Below are positions 1 to 8,104 of a DNA stretch of 35,133 nucleotides, one piece after another. Made by a program: the position numbers and the translations under genes. The notes beneath the pieces were generated by a model. That model had not been told where the DNA came from. It searched no databases and saw nothing but the letters and a program-made list of their open reading frames with translations. This stretch comes from Methanothrix sp. (GTDB taxonomy: Archaea > Halobacteriota > Methanosarcinia > Methanotrichales > Methanotrichaceae), in NCBI GenBank assembly GCA_018052825.1, contig JAGPMN010000016.1:1-35133 (forward strand), given 5' to 3'. How positions within the stretch are numbered: position 1 is the first letter of the stretch; each line of letters opens with the position of its first letter.

Positions 1-19
1 CTGCTGAACTGGATTTTGG

Positions 20-295
20 ATGTCAATTCAGTCTTTCTATGATACCGAACCAACTTCTAAGAACCTCGATATAATCGCAAATGAACCAGAATACAATGTC
101 CATAGGGGCATCACTTATTACTTAAACCGTCTTATGTCAAGTGCGGCAGCCCCTCCTGAGACTGCTCAAAGACTATGCTTGCGTTCATATCGGTTCCATT
201 TGCGACGCTTCCTATATGGACCGAATAGTAGTAGCGCAAAAAAAAAACGTGAGCGGTTTTATAAGGCAAAGAATCATTTACCTTTAGCACAATAA
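20..295 (+). CDS. Hypothetical protein, 91 residues
   Basis: I do not recognise this protein. It has an ATG start and a clean stop; the C-terminal third is rich in Arg and Lys, with a run of basic residues (AKKKRERFYK) near residue 75. No signal peptide or membrane segment is visible. The DNA is more AT-rich than the genes that follow. It ends 9 nt before the next ATG, so the two may be co-transcribed. The upstream context lies outside the window, and this could be the tail of a larger accessory module or a chance ORF. Confidence 0.4.
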   Translation: MSIQSFYDTEPTSKNLDIIANEPEYNVHRGITYYLNRLMSSAAAPPETAQRLCLRSYRFHLRRFLYGPNSSSAKKKRERFYKAKNHLPLAQ

Positions 296-304
296 ATCCC
301 TAGT

Positions 305-604
305 ATGAGCAACGATGATGATGGTCTTGCAGAATTGCTTCACCGCTTCGGCTTCACTGAGGATGAAGTAAGCCAGGTTGTCGATGAGCTGAATTCCTTC
401 CGGGCGATCCCCGGCACTACCGTGGAGCGCTATGTGAATCGCATCATAAACACCCTTGACGATGAGGATAGACCTGCCTTCCTGAAGGGAATAATGGCCG
501 GACTTACTATAAGAATAGCCGATGAGGCTCTTTATGAACCGGACTATGCCAAAGATGAAATGAAAATTGACATGGAGCTTCAAAGACTGAGGTTTGAAAG
601 ATAG
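305..604 (+). CDS. Hypothetical acidic protein, 99 residues
   Basis: Unrecognised small protein with the composition of a real soluble helical protein: acidic N-terminus (MSNDDDG), an amphipathic helix around residues 8-30 (LLHRFGFTEDEVSQVVDEL) and a charged C-terminus. The reading frame on the opposite strand across the same DNA is hydrophobic and unnatural, which favours this one. It follows the preceding small gene by 9 nt and converges on the cyclophilin-like gene, with stops 9 bp apart. No function can be assigned. Confidence 0.55.
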   Translation: MSNDDDGLAELLHRFGFTEDEVSQVVDELNSFRAIPGTTVERYVNRIINTLDDEDRPAFLKGIMAGLTIRIADEALYEPDYAKDEMKIDMELQRLRFER

Positions 605-613
605 CGATGGATG

Positions 614-991
614 CTATGAAGGAGAAAAAGCATCTGCCAATATTCTGCGCAGAACAATCCTGTCTCCGGCCTTTGCCTTCCGGAATATCTCCAGCCCCCG
701 GGTCACCCTTCCCAGGTGATTGACAGCCGAATAGGGCTGCGTTTTGCCGAAGAATATGCAGAACGCAGGGCCCGGCGACCAGTAGCAGATATCGCCCGCC
801 TCGGCTGTGGGGGATGGATTCTCGTCTGTCATCTGCAGAGGCACATCGAAGTAGACCTCTTCGCCCCAGAGGCTGGCTGTTCCCTGCATGGGAAGAGCGG
901 CATAGAACGCCTCCCCGATGGCGGGATTTCTCTCATCCAGCCTGGCTATGGCCTTTCCCTTTCCCGCAATTTCGATCTCAATCATCCTCAT
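614..991 (-). CDS. Cyclophilin-like fold protein (DUF369/TM1367-type)
   Basis: A protein of about 125 residues resembling the small single-domain cyclophilin-like family found in archaea and thermophiles. Visible features are an N-terminal beta strand (MIEIEI), a central GTASLWGEEVYFDVP stretch, the GDICYWSPGPAFCIFFG segment and the AVNHLGRV stretch typical of the family. The family shares the cyclophilin barrel but is not an established peptidyl-prolyl isomerase, so the substrate is unknown. I start at the ATG at 991 because a GGTGA ribosome site lies about 8 nt upstream; an in-frame ATG 8 codons earlier lacks a comparable site. It lies downstream of queE on the same strand with a gap of about 118 bp. 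Confidence 0.75.
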   Translation of the reverse strand: MRMIEIEIAGKGKAIARLDERNPAIGEAFYAALPMQGTASLWGEEVYFDVPLQMTDENPSPTAEAGDICYWSPGPAFCIFFGKTQPYSAVNHLGRVTRGLEIFRKAKAGDRIVLRRILADAFSPS

Positions 992-1109
992 AATCACTTT
1001 CACCCCGCATGGCAAATATACTCATATCTGACCGGCCTGTCTGCATATAGACCGCCCGGACATATACCCCTTTGCTACTCCCAACGGGCGGATTCATCCC
1101 CTAACATCT

Positions 1110-1715
1110 TTACCGTCTCATCAGCCGGATGTGAAGCCGGTCCGAGTAGTTTACACCCAGGCGCAGCGCAAGGTCCCAGGCCTCCTTTGCCCCCTGCATG
1201 CCCTCCTCTGCACCGTAGGCCATTATCCAGACCCTCTCCTTTGCCAGACGATAACCGCCGATGATCTCCTCCAGAAGCTGTGCCGTCCAGCACCAGGGCT
1301 CTTTGCCCAGCACGAATTTCAGGTGGACATTCTCTTTTAGAGCCCAGTAGTCAAGATTGCAGTTCGACCCCCTCTTGGGGCTGACCACTGCATAATGAAC
1401 ATTTGCTAAAGTCTCTTCGGCAATGGGATTGGTTCCGTTGGTCTCGATGTCAACCTCCTTTCCTTGAGAATGAAGCAGAGATATCAGAGCAGTGAGCTCA
1501 TCCATCTGCAGTGTGGGCTCTCCTCCGGTGATGACCGCCCTGGCTCCTCTGACCATATTCGCAACATCGCCCGCGGACAGGTCGTGCCCCTGCCGGAGGT
1601 TTGTGTCGCACCCCATGCAGCGGAGATTGCATCCTGCCAGCCTAACAAATGTGGCGGGCCGCCCCATGGCCGGGCCCTCGCCCTGAATGGAGCAAAAGAC
1701 CTCAATCAAGTGCAT
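1110..1715 (-). CDS. queE: 7-carboxy-7-deazaguanine synthase QueE
   Basis: Radical SAM enzyme converting 6-carboxytetrahydropterin to 7-carboxy-7-deazaguanine, a step toward preQ0 and, in archaea, the tRNA base archaeosine. The 201-residue protein has the N-terminal substrate segment FCSIQGEGPAMGRP, the CxxxCxxC cluster motif (Cys29, Cys33, Cys36 in AGCNLRCMGCDT), a GGEPTLQ motif around residue 66 and IETNGT. The ATG at 1715 has a GAGG site just upstream; longer in-frame versions would extend into nadA. It starts 13 bp after the nadA stop on the same strand, so the two are probably one transcript. Length is normal for the family. Confidence 0.93.
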   Translation of the reverse strand: MHLIEVFCSIQGEGPAMGRPATFVRLAGCNLRCMGCDTNLRQGHDLSAGDVANMVRGARAVITGGEPTLQMDELTALISLLHSQGKEVDIETNGTNPIAEETLANVHYAVVSPKRGSNCNLDYWALKENVHLKFVLGKEPWCWTAQLLEEIIGGYRLAKERVWIMAYGAEEGMQGAKEAWDLALRLGVNYSDRLHIRLMRR

Positions 1716-1728
1716 CCGGCCGCCTTCC

Positions 1729-2622
1729 TCACTGCACCGCCAGCATCCTCTCGATCGCCTTCCTGGCCCGCGAGGCGACCCGCTCCGGCACCACAACCCG
1801 CGGCTCGCAGGTCTGCAGCGCCAGCCGCAACTTGGCCAGGTCAGTCTTCTTCATATTCTGGCAGATGGCGCTCTCGCTCAGCGGATAGAACTCTTTGTCG
1901 GGGTTCTCCTTTTTGAGCCGGTAGATCATGCCAGCCTCTGTGCCGATGATGAACTCACGGGCGGGGCTGGATTTGGCATGGCGGCACATTCCCGCAGTGC
2001 TGTAGACGTAGTCTGCCCGGTCGATCACCTCCGGCCGGCACTCCGGATGCACCAGAAGCTCGGCCTGGGGATGCTCAGCCCTGGCAGATTCGACCTGATC
2101 TATGGTGAAACAGTCGTGCACATAGCAGTAGCCATTCCAGGGTATGATCTCCTTGTCGGTATGGCGGGCCACGTAGGCCGCCAGGTTCCTGTCCGGCACA
2201 AATATGACCTTCTTCTCCGGAAGGGATCTGACCACCTGCACCCCGTTGGCCGATGTGCAGCAGATATCGCTCTCCGCCTTGATCTCCGCTGTGGAGTTGA
2301 CATAGCATACCACTGTCGCACCGGGATGCAGAGCCTTAAGGCCCCGCAGCTCCTCCGGAGTGATCATCTGGGCCATGGGGCAGTAGGCCCCCTTCTCAGG
2401 CAAAACGACCCTCTTATTTGGAGAGAGTAAGGCCGCCGTCTCGGCCATGAAGTCCACACCGCAGAAGACGATGACAGGAGAGTCCAAGCGGGCAGCCGCG
2501 CGGGAGAGCTCCAGTGAGTCGCCCACCAGGTCGGCCACGTCCTGCACCTCGGGGATCTGGTAGTTATGTGCCAGGATGGTTGCCTGGCGCTCCTTCTTTA
2601 AAGCAAGAATATCATCTATCAT
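1729..2622 (-). CDS. nadA: Quinolinate synthase NadA
   Basis: Condenses iminoaspartate with dihydroxyacetone phosphate to quinolinate in de novo NAD synthesis, using a [4Fe-4S] cluster. The 297-residue protein shows the AHNYQ motif (residues 18-22), three cysteines at the expected cluster positions (Cys81 in GAYCPM, Cys195 in VHPECRPEV, Cys254 in SAICQNM), and CYVNSTAEIKA around residue 106. Length fits the standalone archaeal/bacterial NadA family. A strong TATA box lies about 43 bp upstream and an AAGGAAGG element lies in the leader. It is followed directly by queE. Neither nadB (aspartate oxidase or dehydrogenase) nor nadC is in the window. Confidence 0.96.
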   Translation of the reverse strand: MIDDILALKKERQATILAHNYQIPEVQDVADLVGDSLELSRAAARLDSPVIVFCGVDFMAETAALLSPNKRVVLPEKGAYCPMAQMITPEELRGLKALHPGATVVCYVNSTAEIKAESDICCTSANGVQVVRSLPEKKVIFVPDRNLAAYVARHTDKEIIPWNGYCYVHDCFTIDQVESARAEHPQAELLVHPECRPEVIDRADYVYSTAGMCRHAKSSPAREFIIGTEAGMIYRLKKENPDKEFYPLSESAICQNMKKTDLAKLRLALQTCEPRVVVPERVASRARKAIERMLAVQ

Positions 2623-2664
2623 AGCGATCGAATTGGCCTTCCTTTGAGTAGCTATTATTTCAAT

Positions 2665-2676
2665 CTATTTAAATAG
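2665..2676 (-). promoter_or_regulatory. TATA box for nadA-queE
   Basis: CTATTTAAATAG, read on the minus strand, lies about 43 bp upstream of the nadA ATG in an AT-rich intergenic gap. Spacing predicts transcription start near 2640 and a leader of about 20 nt. The box is a perfect palindrome, but the only gene it can serve is on the minus strand. Confidence 0.65.
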
Positions 2677-2715
2677 GTGTACTTAATAATATTATCATTA
2701 TTTAGCGTTTTTCAG

Positions 2716-3378
2716 CTATTGCATCTCGTATGCCATCTGCCGGACGCGCTGCAAAGCGCAGACTGCATCCTCCATCTTGAAGTCCCTCTTCTCCCGCTCC
2801 AAAAACGCGCTGACAGCCTGCAGATCCTCATCCTCCACCAGACCCTTTGCAGCAGCCAGCATCCTCTCATAGCTTCTCTCCGGAAAATAGAGGCTGGAGG
2901 CGCAGTGCAGGAGCCTCTCCCTGGCGGCAGAGTCGATAACGCCATTCTGCCAGGCCAAATCCAGGTTGAAGCGAATATTGACCAGAGGCTCTGATTGGGG
3001 GGCAAATGTGAAGGGATCGAATGTAAGCGCCACCTCGTCATCCGAAACCAGCCTTCCGCTGCGATAGGCCTCGTATATCATGCCCACGCCCTCCATGCCG
3101 TAGGCATCCAGCTCAGAGGCGCGCAGCGCTCCCATGCTGGAGGCCCCGAGGACACGGGCTCCAGCCTCCAGAGCATAGAGTACCTCCTTATGAGCGACGG
3201 AGCAGTCCTGAAAGAACACTCCGTCTATGAGGCAGATGACCCTGGCTCCCTCACGGGCCGCCCTGTAGATGTCGCCCCTCTTTGCCGGCGGCCGGAAGTC
3301 AGCCTCCAGCATCTCCCTGGCCTTATCCAGAGAGAGGCTTGGCCCCAGGAAGACGACGATTTCTGCTGCGAGCAGCAT
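2716..3378 (-). CDS. tfuA: TfuA-like protein, partner of YcaO
   Basis: TfuA-domain protein of 220 residues, recognised by the N-terminal VVFLGPSLSLDKAREML, the GDIYRA and ICLIDGVFFQDCSVAHKEVL segments and the GASSMGALRASEL motif. In methanogens the YcaO-TfuA pair is required for thioamidation of a glycine near the active site of methyl-coenzyme M reductase subunit McrA; TfuA is thought to help deliver sulfide to YcaO. That role is inferred here from family and context. The start is supported by a GGAGG site 7 nt upstream, which lies inside the 3' end of ycaO, so the genes overlap by 56 nt and are probably translationally coupled. Confidence 0.9.
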   Translation of the reverse strand: MLLAAEIVVFLGPSLSLDKAREMLEADFRPPAKRGDIYRAAREGARVICLIDGVFFQDCSVAHKEVLYALEAGARVLGASSMGALRASELDAYGMEGVGMIYEAYRSGRLVSDDEVALTFDPFTFAPQSEPLVNIRFNLDLAWQNGVIDSAARERLLHCASSLYFPERSYERMLAAAKGLVEDEDLQAVSAFLEREKRDFKMEDAVCALQRVRQMAYEMQ

Positions 3379-4555
3379 CTCTGTACCTCCTGCCCACCCT
3401 CTCCGGGTCCACGCCCGCTATCTCCAGGCCGGGCACGATCACCCTCACCACGGGCAGGCCTATCTCCTCCCGTGTCAGGTCTACCACAATGGCCCTCTCC
3501 AGGCCGGCCTCTTCGAGCCTGCCCAGCATGTGCCGAATGTCCAGCAAGAAGTCGTCGCTATCAAAGGAGGGGATGGCGGAAAAGCTCTTTTCATCCGAGA
3601 CCTCAAACCAGTGCTTGTTGATCCTCTTTGTCCTCTCGTAGCCGATCTGCCTGCGAAAGTCGGCGATGGTGGTGTCCTCCCTCGCTCCGTGAATCTGGGT
3701 GAGGCGGCTCTGCGCCACCTCTGTCAGAGCCCGCAGCACAGCCACCCTGGCACTTGTGTGGGTGCCCATGCCTGTTGTAAGCAGCGTTGGATCGCGCAGG
3801 CGCACATCGTCGGATGCGGCAGCACATGTGGCAACGCCGATGTCGCTGGTGATGTCCCTCAGATAGACAGCCACCTCTGCAGCTGCGAACCTGTCCAGCA
3901 GATCCCTGGCCCGGCCGTCGCCGATGTCGGTGATGAGCGGACCCATGCGGCGCGATGCCTCCACCAAAGCCCATGCATCCCTTTCGATGACCTCGGCCAG
4001 TCCGTGAAATACCGCCTCCTCAATGGTATTTCCTGATGCAAGGCCAGTGGTATTGGTGCGGAAGAGGCGCCTGTAGTCGGAAGAAAGGGGATGAAAGACG
4101 GCATTGGCAGGGACTAAAATCTCCTCATCGTTCATGATGTCCCAGCCCGCCGCCCAGGGTATCACGGCGTCCAATGCATCCGCCTGCGCCTCCTGAGGCA
4201 GGATAAGGTCGTGCGGGTCAAGGGCGCTGCCGTCCAGGCGTGAGAAGCTGGCCAGTTCCAGCTTTCTGTCCCGGACCTCTCCTGAGTAGCGCTCCAGCCC
4301 CTCCATAACCGCCGAAACCCTGGCCTCGATGGGCGTGGCCCCCTTGCCGTTATAGACGGAGACCGCCCCGCGGTCGGCCATGGGCCGGATGGATGAGAAT
4401 ACGGGAATTCCTATCCGGTCCAGGTTGGTTATGTCCGCCACCCTGGTGATGCCGGCGGCTGGCAGCTTTGCCTCTGCCAGCCTGAGCGTCTCCTCAGGGG
4501 CAAATGCCCGGTGCGTATCATCTTTGTACCTCTTCAAGCAGGATGAGAGCTTCAT
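3323..4555 (-). CDS. ycaO: YcaO-family cyclodehydratase/thioamidation enzyme
   Basis: ATP-dependent amide-backbone-activating enzyme of 410 residues. The three acidic/basic ATP-Mg motifs typical of YcaO are visible: VMEGLERYSGE, GLAEVIERDAW and ALTEVAQSR. The C-terminus ends AKPLSG without the PxPxP tail of azoline-forming YcaO proteins, which fits the TfuA-linked thioamide class. With tfuA overlapping its 3' end, the likely job is installing thioglycine in McrA, the methanogenesis enzyme; the mcr genes are not in the window. An AT-rich ATTTTATT element lies about 25 bp before the ATG, suggesting a very short or absent leader. Confidence 0.93.
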   Translation of the reverse strand: MKLSSCLKRYKDDTHRAFAPEETLRLAEAKLPAAGITRVADITNLDRIGIPVFSSIRPMADRGAVSVYNGKGATPIEARVSAVMEGLERYSGEVRDRKLELASFSRLDGSALDPHDLILPQEAQADALDAVIPWAAGWDIMNDEEILVPANAVFHPLSSDYRRLFRTNTTGLASGNTIEEAVFHGLAEVIERDAWALVEASRRMGPLITDIGDGRARDLLDRFAAAEVAVYLRDITSDIGVATCAAASDDVRLRDPTLLTTGMGTHTSARVAVLRALTEVAQSRLTQIHGAREDTTIADFRRQIGYERTKRINKHWFEVSDEKSFSAIPSFDSDDFLLDIRHMLGRLEEAGLERAIVVDLTREEIGLPVVRVIVPGLEIAGVDPERVGRRYRDAARSRNRRLPGAKPLSG

Positions 4556-4610
4556 CAGTCAAGCCTTGCACGTCTATGGAATAAAATCCTGTTGGAGGTG
4601 TCCCCGGTCC

Positions 4611-5039
4611 TCAAGGATGAAGGAAAGGCAGCATCTCATTCTTCCTGTAGGCCATAGCCTGGCAGGTGGCAATCAGCCGGCCGTCCTCTCCTGTGACTGT
4701 GACATCGCAGGCGGCGATCCTGCGGGAGGCATTCACTTCGCGCCCCTCGGCCTGCAGCAGCTCTCCCACCCTCGGCGCACTGATGTAGTTCACATTAACG
4801 CTTATGGCCACTGCAACTGTGCCGTGGGAGTTTACGGCCAGCTCAAAGGCGGCATCCACCAGAGAGTAGATGGCTGCGCCGTGGGTCATTGAGAGGAGAT
4901 TGTTCATCTGCTGTGTGGTTCTCATCTCTAAAACGGAGCGCCCCTCTTCCAGTGCTGCAATTTTAATGGCGAACATCCGGGCATAGGGCTCCTCTTCAAA
5001 GCGTTTTTGCAGGGCAATCAGTATACGGTCCAAAGGCAT
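4611..5039 (-). CDS. PaaI-type hotdog-fold thioesterase
   Basis: 142-residue single hotdog domain related to PaaI/4HBT acyl-CoA thioesterases. Signature features are MNNLLSMTHGAAIYSLVDAAF (around residues 45-65, with the HGA motif and following Asp) and SVNVNYISAPRVGE in the beta sheet. It should hydrolyse a CoA thioester, but the substrate cannot be read from sequence. The ATG at 5039 is preceded by an AAGGAGG site 5 nt upstream; the TTG one codon earlier is less likely. It is divergent from the hypothetical gene at 5102 and lies upstream of ycaO on the same strand with a gap of about 55 bp. Confidence 0.85.
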   Translation of the reverse strand: MPLDRILIALQKRFEEEPYARMFAIKIAALEEGRSVLEMRTTQQMNNLLSMTHGAAIYSLVDAAFELAVNSHGTVAVAISVNVNYISAPRVGELLQAEGREVNASRRIAACDVTVTGEDGRLIATCQAMAYRKNEMLPFLHP

Positions 5040-5101
5040 CAATCCTCCTTGCGGTTATTTCTCGAAACAGTTATATCTGCTCCGCCTGATTGGATAGACA
5101 T

Positions 5102-5584
5102 ATGCCCAGCTCCTCAGCCAGCAGGCCGTCTGGCAGGTCGGAGCCAGTCTCCATTGAGATGAGCGGCAATTCAGCATCCGTCCTCCTCACGCAGGGTGCT
5201 ATAAACATCTGGTTTGGGAAAAAAATCGATAAGTCTCTCCTGTTGCAGATCTTCCTGGTCATCTCCAGGATCGACTGCACAGCAGAGCACGAAAAGGAGG
5301 TCTTTTGCCCCTTTGAGGAGATCAGCGAGTACGAGAACAACGGCTACATCCTGACATCATACTCCAGAAAGGACGAGAACTACAGGGCCATATTCGTTGT
5401 CCCCTTCTCCAATTCGCGAGCGCTGGAGAGGTTTATGGAGTCGGTGATAAAGGAGACGGAGAGGGAGGACGTCAAGATCACCCTTTACTGGAGAGGGGGA
5501 CGTGTCAGGATGAACCTGATGAAAGAGGAGCTGTCCAGGCTGGGCTGCTTTGGCGTCATCAACGTGGTTTACAGGGAGGAGTAA
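5102..5584 (+). CDS. Conserved-looking hypothetical protein coupled to aminotransferase
   Basis: I do not recognise the family. From the ATG at 5102 it would be 160 residues; a TTG at 5090 and an ATG at 5159 are alternatives, and the first 20 residues have low-complexity character, so the later ATG is possible. The core, from VLLTQGAINIWFGKK onward, alternates strands and helices and is rich in charged residues, with no membrane segment. It ends 2 nt before the aminotransferase ATG, and its last codons carry that gene's GGAGG site, so the two are almost certainly one operon. No function is claimed. Confidence 0.7.
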   Translation: MPSSSASRPSGRSEPVSIEMSGNSASVLLTQGAINIWFGKKIDKSLLLQIFLVISRIDCTAEHEKEVFCPFEEISEYENNGYILTSYSRKDENYRAIFVVPFSNSRALERFMESVIKETEREDVKITLYWRGGRVRMNLMKEELSRLGCFGVINVVYREE

Positions 5585-5586
5585 TC

Positions 5587-6687
5587 ATGAGGTTTGCAAG
5601 CTGTACAGAGAAAATTGAAATTTCGGGCATCAGGAAGTGCTTTGAGGGAGCTGCTCCCGGTGCGGTAAATCTGGGGCTGGGGCAGCCGGACTTCGATACC
5701 CCGGAGCATATCAAAAAGGCGGCTGTCCGGGCCATAGAGAGGGGAATGACCAGCTACACCCCCAACTGCGGCCTGCCGGATCTGCGGGCGGCCATTGCTG
5801 AGAAGTTCAGGAGGGAAAACGGTATCGAGTGCTCACCGGAGGATATAATGGTTACCAGCGGGGCGAGCGAAGCCCTCTTCCTCGTCATCGCCGCCCTGGT
5901 CGATCGCGGAGATGAGGTTCTGATAGGCGATCCGGCCTTCCTCTCCTATGCCGAGCTGACCAAGCTGGTGGGAGGCCGGCCGGTGAGCATTCCTCTGGAC
6001 GAGGATCTGCGGCTATCCCCGGATGCCCTGCAGGAGAGGATATCGGACAGGACGCGGCTGATCGTAGTCAACTCCCCTGCCAATCCCACAGGCGCAGTAC
6101 AAACGCCGGACCAGATGAAGGCCATCGCACAGATAGCCGATGACAGCAACGTCGCCGTACTCTCAGACGAGGTCTACGAGCACTTCATCTACAGGGGTGA
6201 GCACGTCAGCCCCGGCAGGTTCTCAGACAACGTGATCACAGTCAATGCCGTATCCAAGACATATGCCATGACCGGCTGGAGGCTGGGCTACCTGGCAGCC
6301 AAAGGCTCTGCACTGGAGCAGCTCCTCAAGATCCACCAGTATGTTCAGGCCTGCGCCAGCTCCATCTCCCAGGCGGCAGCCCTGGAGGCCATATCAGGGC
6401 CGCAGGACTGCGTGGCGCAGATGAGGGACGAGTTTCGATCCAGGCGGGACCTGATGGTGAGAGGCTTTCGGGAGATGGGCGTGCCTCTCGCTGAGCCTGA
6501 CGGGGCATTCTATCTCTTCCCCAGGGTTGGCGGCGATGCCGTATCGGCACAACTGGGAAAGGCTGGGGTCGTCACAGTCCCGGGATCGGCCTTCGGGCCG
6601 GGCGGAAAGGACCACATCAGAATATCCTACGCTGCAGCCAGGTCGCAGCTTGAGGAGGCACTGCGGAGGATGAAAGACATCCTTTAA
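5587..6687 (+). CDS. Class I/II pyridoxal-phosphate aminotransferase
   Basis: Fold-type I aminotransferase of 366 residues, aspartate/aromatic aminotransferase-like. Visible features: GLGQPDFDTPEHI near residue 31, YTPNCGLPDLR, SGASEALFL cofactor-phosphate segment, NSPANPTGAV with the substrate-side Asn, SDEVYEHF, and SKTYAMTGWRLGY, in which Lys224 is the expected Schiff-base lysine. A C-terminal Arg in HIRISYAAA would bind the substrate carboxylate. Which amino acid it acts on cannot be told from sequence alone. It follows the hypothetical gene by 2 nt with a GGAGG ribosome site. The aIF5A promoter overlaps its stop codon. Confidence 0.92.
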   Translation: MRFASCTEKIEISGIRKCFEGAAPGAVNLGLGQPDFDTPEHIKKAAVRAIERGMTSYTPNCGLPDLRAAIAEKFRRENGIECSPEDIMVTSGASEALFLVIAALVDRGDEVLIGDPAFLSYAELTKLVGGRPVSIPLDEDLRLSPDALQERISDRTRLIVVNSPANPTGAVQTPDQMKAIAQIADDSNVAVLSDEVYEHFIYRGEHVSPGRFSDNVITVNAVSKTYAMTGWRLGYLAAKGSALEQLLKIHQYVQACASSISQAAALEAISGPQDCVAQMRDEFRSRRDLMVRGFREMGVPLAEPDGAFYLFPRVGGDAVSAQLGKAGVVTVPGSAFGPGGKDHIRISYAAARSQLEEALRRMKDIL

Positions 6688-6690
6688 ATA
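6682..6690 (+). promoter_or_regulatory. TATA box for aIF5A
   Basis: CTTTAAATA overlaps the 3' end of the aminotransferase gene and lies about 33 bp before the aIF5A ATG. It predicts a short leader of about 12 nt that still contains the TAGGAGTGA ribosome site. Confidence 0.6.
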
Positions 6691-6722
6691 GGAGAGTTGC
6701 ATTCGCCCTTAGGAGTGATCAA

Positions 6723-7106
6723 ATGAAGGAGCAGGTTGAGGTCAGAGAGCTGAAAGAAGGAAGGTACGTCATCATCGACGATGAGCCCTGCATCATTAAG
6801 AGCATATCCCATTCCAAGCCAGGCAAGCACGGCAGCGCCAAGGCGAGGGTGGATGCCATCGGCATCTTTGACAATCAGAAAAGGTCCATAGTCCAGCCGG
6901 TTACCACCAAGATTTATGTGCCCACAGTAGAGCGTAAGTCCGGCCAGGTTCTGTCCATCGGAGGGACGTCTGTGCAGCTGATGGACTTGGGGGACTTCTC
7001 CACAGTGGACGTCCCCATCACCGATGACCAGAAGGAAAAGGTCGAAGAGGGCAAAGAGGTTCCCTACCTATTCGTCATGGGCAGGACAAAGCTGGACCTG
7101 CGCTGA
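6723..7106 (+). CDS. eif5A: Translation factor aIF5A
   Basis: Archaeal homologue of eIF5A/EF-P that relieves ribosome stalling. The 127-residue protein has the SH3-like N-terminal domain with the loop SHSKPGKHGSAKAR; Lys35 in KPGKHG is the residue modified to deoxyhypusine or hypusine in this family. The OB-fold C-terminal domain follows (LMDLGDFSTVDVPI). Length is typical. It has its own TATA box and ribosome site. The next gene is agmatinase, an enzyme of polyamine synthesis; because hypusination draws its aminobutyl group from a polyamine-type precursor, the neighbours are functionally plausible partners. Confidence 0.96.
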   Translation: MKEQVEVRELKEGRYVIIDDEPCIIKSISHSKPGKHGSAKARVDAIGIFDNQKRSIVQPVTTKIYVPTVERKSGQVLSIGGTSVQLMDLGDFSTVDVPITDDQKEKVEEGKEVPYLFVMGRTKLDLR

Positions 7107-7142
7107 ACCCTCCTCCTTTACATCTTCTACTCTTTTCCGGTT

Positions 7143-8009
7143 ATGTTCCAGAGGGGCTGCTTTGCCGACGCCGACCGGGGGATCGATGACGCGAGGTACG
7201 CAGTTGTAGGGCTGCCATTCGATGCCACGGCATCATTTCGTTCCGGATCGAGGGACGGCCCGGATGCCATACGCCTCGCCTCCTACAACTTCGAAAGCTA
7301 CGACTATTACTATGGCCTGGACCTGGCGGATCTCGGGATTTGCGATCTGGGAAACATGGAGCTGGGGGCGGACCCGGCATATGCCGGGCAGACAATCAGG
7401 GAGGGCATAGCAATGCTGCCGGACTCAGCCGTGCCCGTCTTTTTGGGAGGGGAGCACTCAGTCACCCCCGCCATTGTAGAGGCTCTGCTGGATAGAGATG
7501 GATGCGGGCCCGGTGATCTGGGCATTGTTGTGCTGGACGCGCACCTGGACCTGCGCGACGAGTACGGATGCACCAGCTACAGCCATGCCTGCGCCAGCCG
7601 GAGGATCCTGGAAAAGGGCGTTTTGGCCTATGCCTCCATCGGCATCCGGAGCGGCAGCCGGGAGGAATTCGAATTTGCTGCTGAAAATGAGATACCCTTT
7701 TTTACGGCTCGCGATGTGCGGGAGAAGGGAATCGACCTGGTTTTGGATCGGGCTATGCAGGGCATGGACTGCGAGAGGCTCTACCTTTCCATCGACCTGG
7801 ACGCCCTCGACCCGTCGTTTGCGCCGGCTGTGGGAAACCCCGAGCCCTTCGGCCTGACCTCCTGGGACGCAAAAAGGGTCATCGAGCGAACCGCCCCGCG
7901 GGCGGCCGGCCTGGACATAACCGAGCTGACGCCGGGCTACGACCGTGGCGAAACGGCGCTGCTGGCTGCGAGGCTCGCCCGCGAGTTCATGGCTGCGAAG
8001 GGAAGATGA
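7143..8009 (+). CDS. speB: Agmatinase (ureohydrolase family)
   Basis: Binuclear manganese ureohydrolase, probably cleaving agmatine to putrescine and urea. The 288-residue protein carries GGEHSVTPAI (first His ligand), DAHLDLRDEY (Asp-x-His-x-Asp ligands), SHACASRR and SIDLDALDPSFAPA (Asp-x-Asp ligands), plus the C-terminal ELTPGYD. All canonical metal ligands are present. It begins with ATG 36 bp after aIF5A on the same strand without an obvious promoter of its own. A role in supplying the aminobutyl donor for aIF5A deoxyhypusination is inference from adjacency and known archaeal polyamine biochemistry. Confidence 0.92.
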   Translation: MFQRGCFADADRGIDDARYAVVGLPFDATASFRSGSRDGPDAIRLASYNFESYDYYYGLDLADLGICDLGNMELGADPAYAGQTIREGIAMLPDSAVPVFLGGEHSVTPAIVEALLDRDGCGPGDLGIVVLDAHLDLRDEYGCTSYSHACASRRILEKGVLAYASIGIRSGSREEFEFAAENEIPFFTARDVREKGIDLVLDRAMQGMDCERLYLSIDLDALDPSFAPAVGNPEPFGLTSWDAKRVIERTAPRAAGLDITELTPGYDRGETALLAARLAREFMAAKGR

Positions 8010-8060
8010 TGCGAATGTCAATGACGGACGTCACCGAAAAACGCCGGTGCTCACACTTAA

Positions 8061-8069
8061 CTTTATAAC
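8061..8069 (+). promoter_or_regulatory. TATA box for small secreted protein
   Basis: CTTTATAAC in the intergenic region, about 36-44 bp before the start codon and upstream of a GGAGG ribosome site. Confidence 0.5.
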
Positions 8070-8104
8070 TGTTAATCGATATGAGTTCGTGAGGAGGGTT
8101 GAAA

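Noticed and set aside
284..583. Minus-strand ORF opposite the second small gene
   Set aside because: It overlaps the better plus-strand frame, is hydrophobic without a plausible fold, and lacks a ribosome site.
2716..4555. ycaO-tfuA as a RiPP (thiazole/oxazole peptide) cluster
   Set aside because: No precursor peptide, dehydrogenase, protease or exporter lies nearby; the neighbours are housekeeping genes.
7498..7857. Second coding frame inside agmatinase
   Set aside because: Shadow frame of a GC-rich gene; agmatinase motifs are continuous through it.
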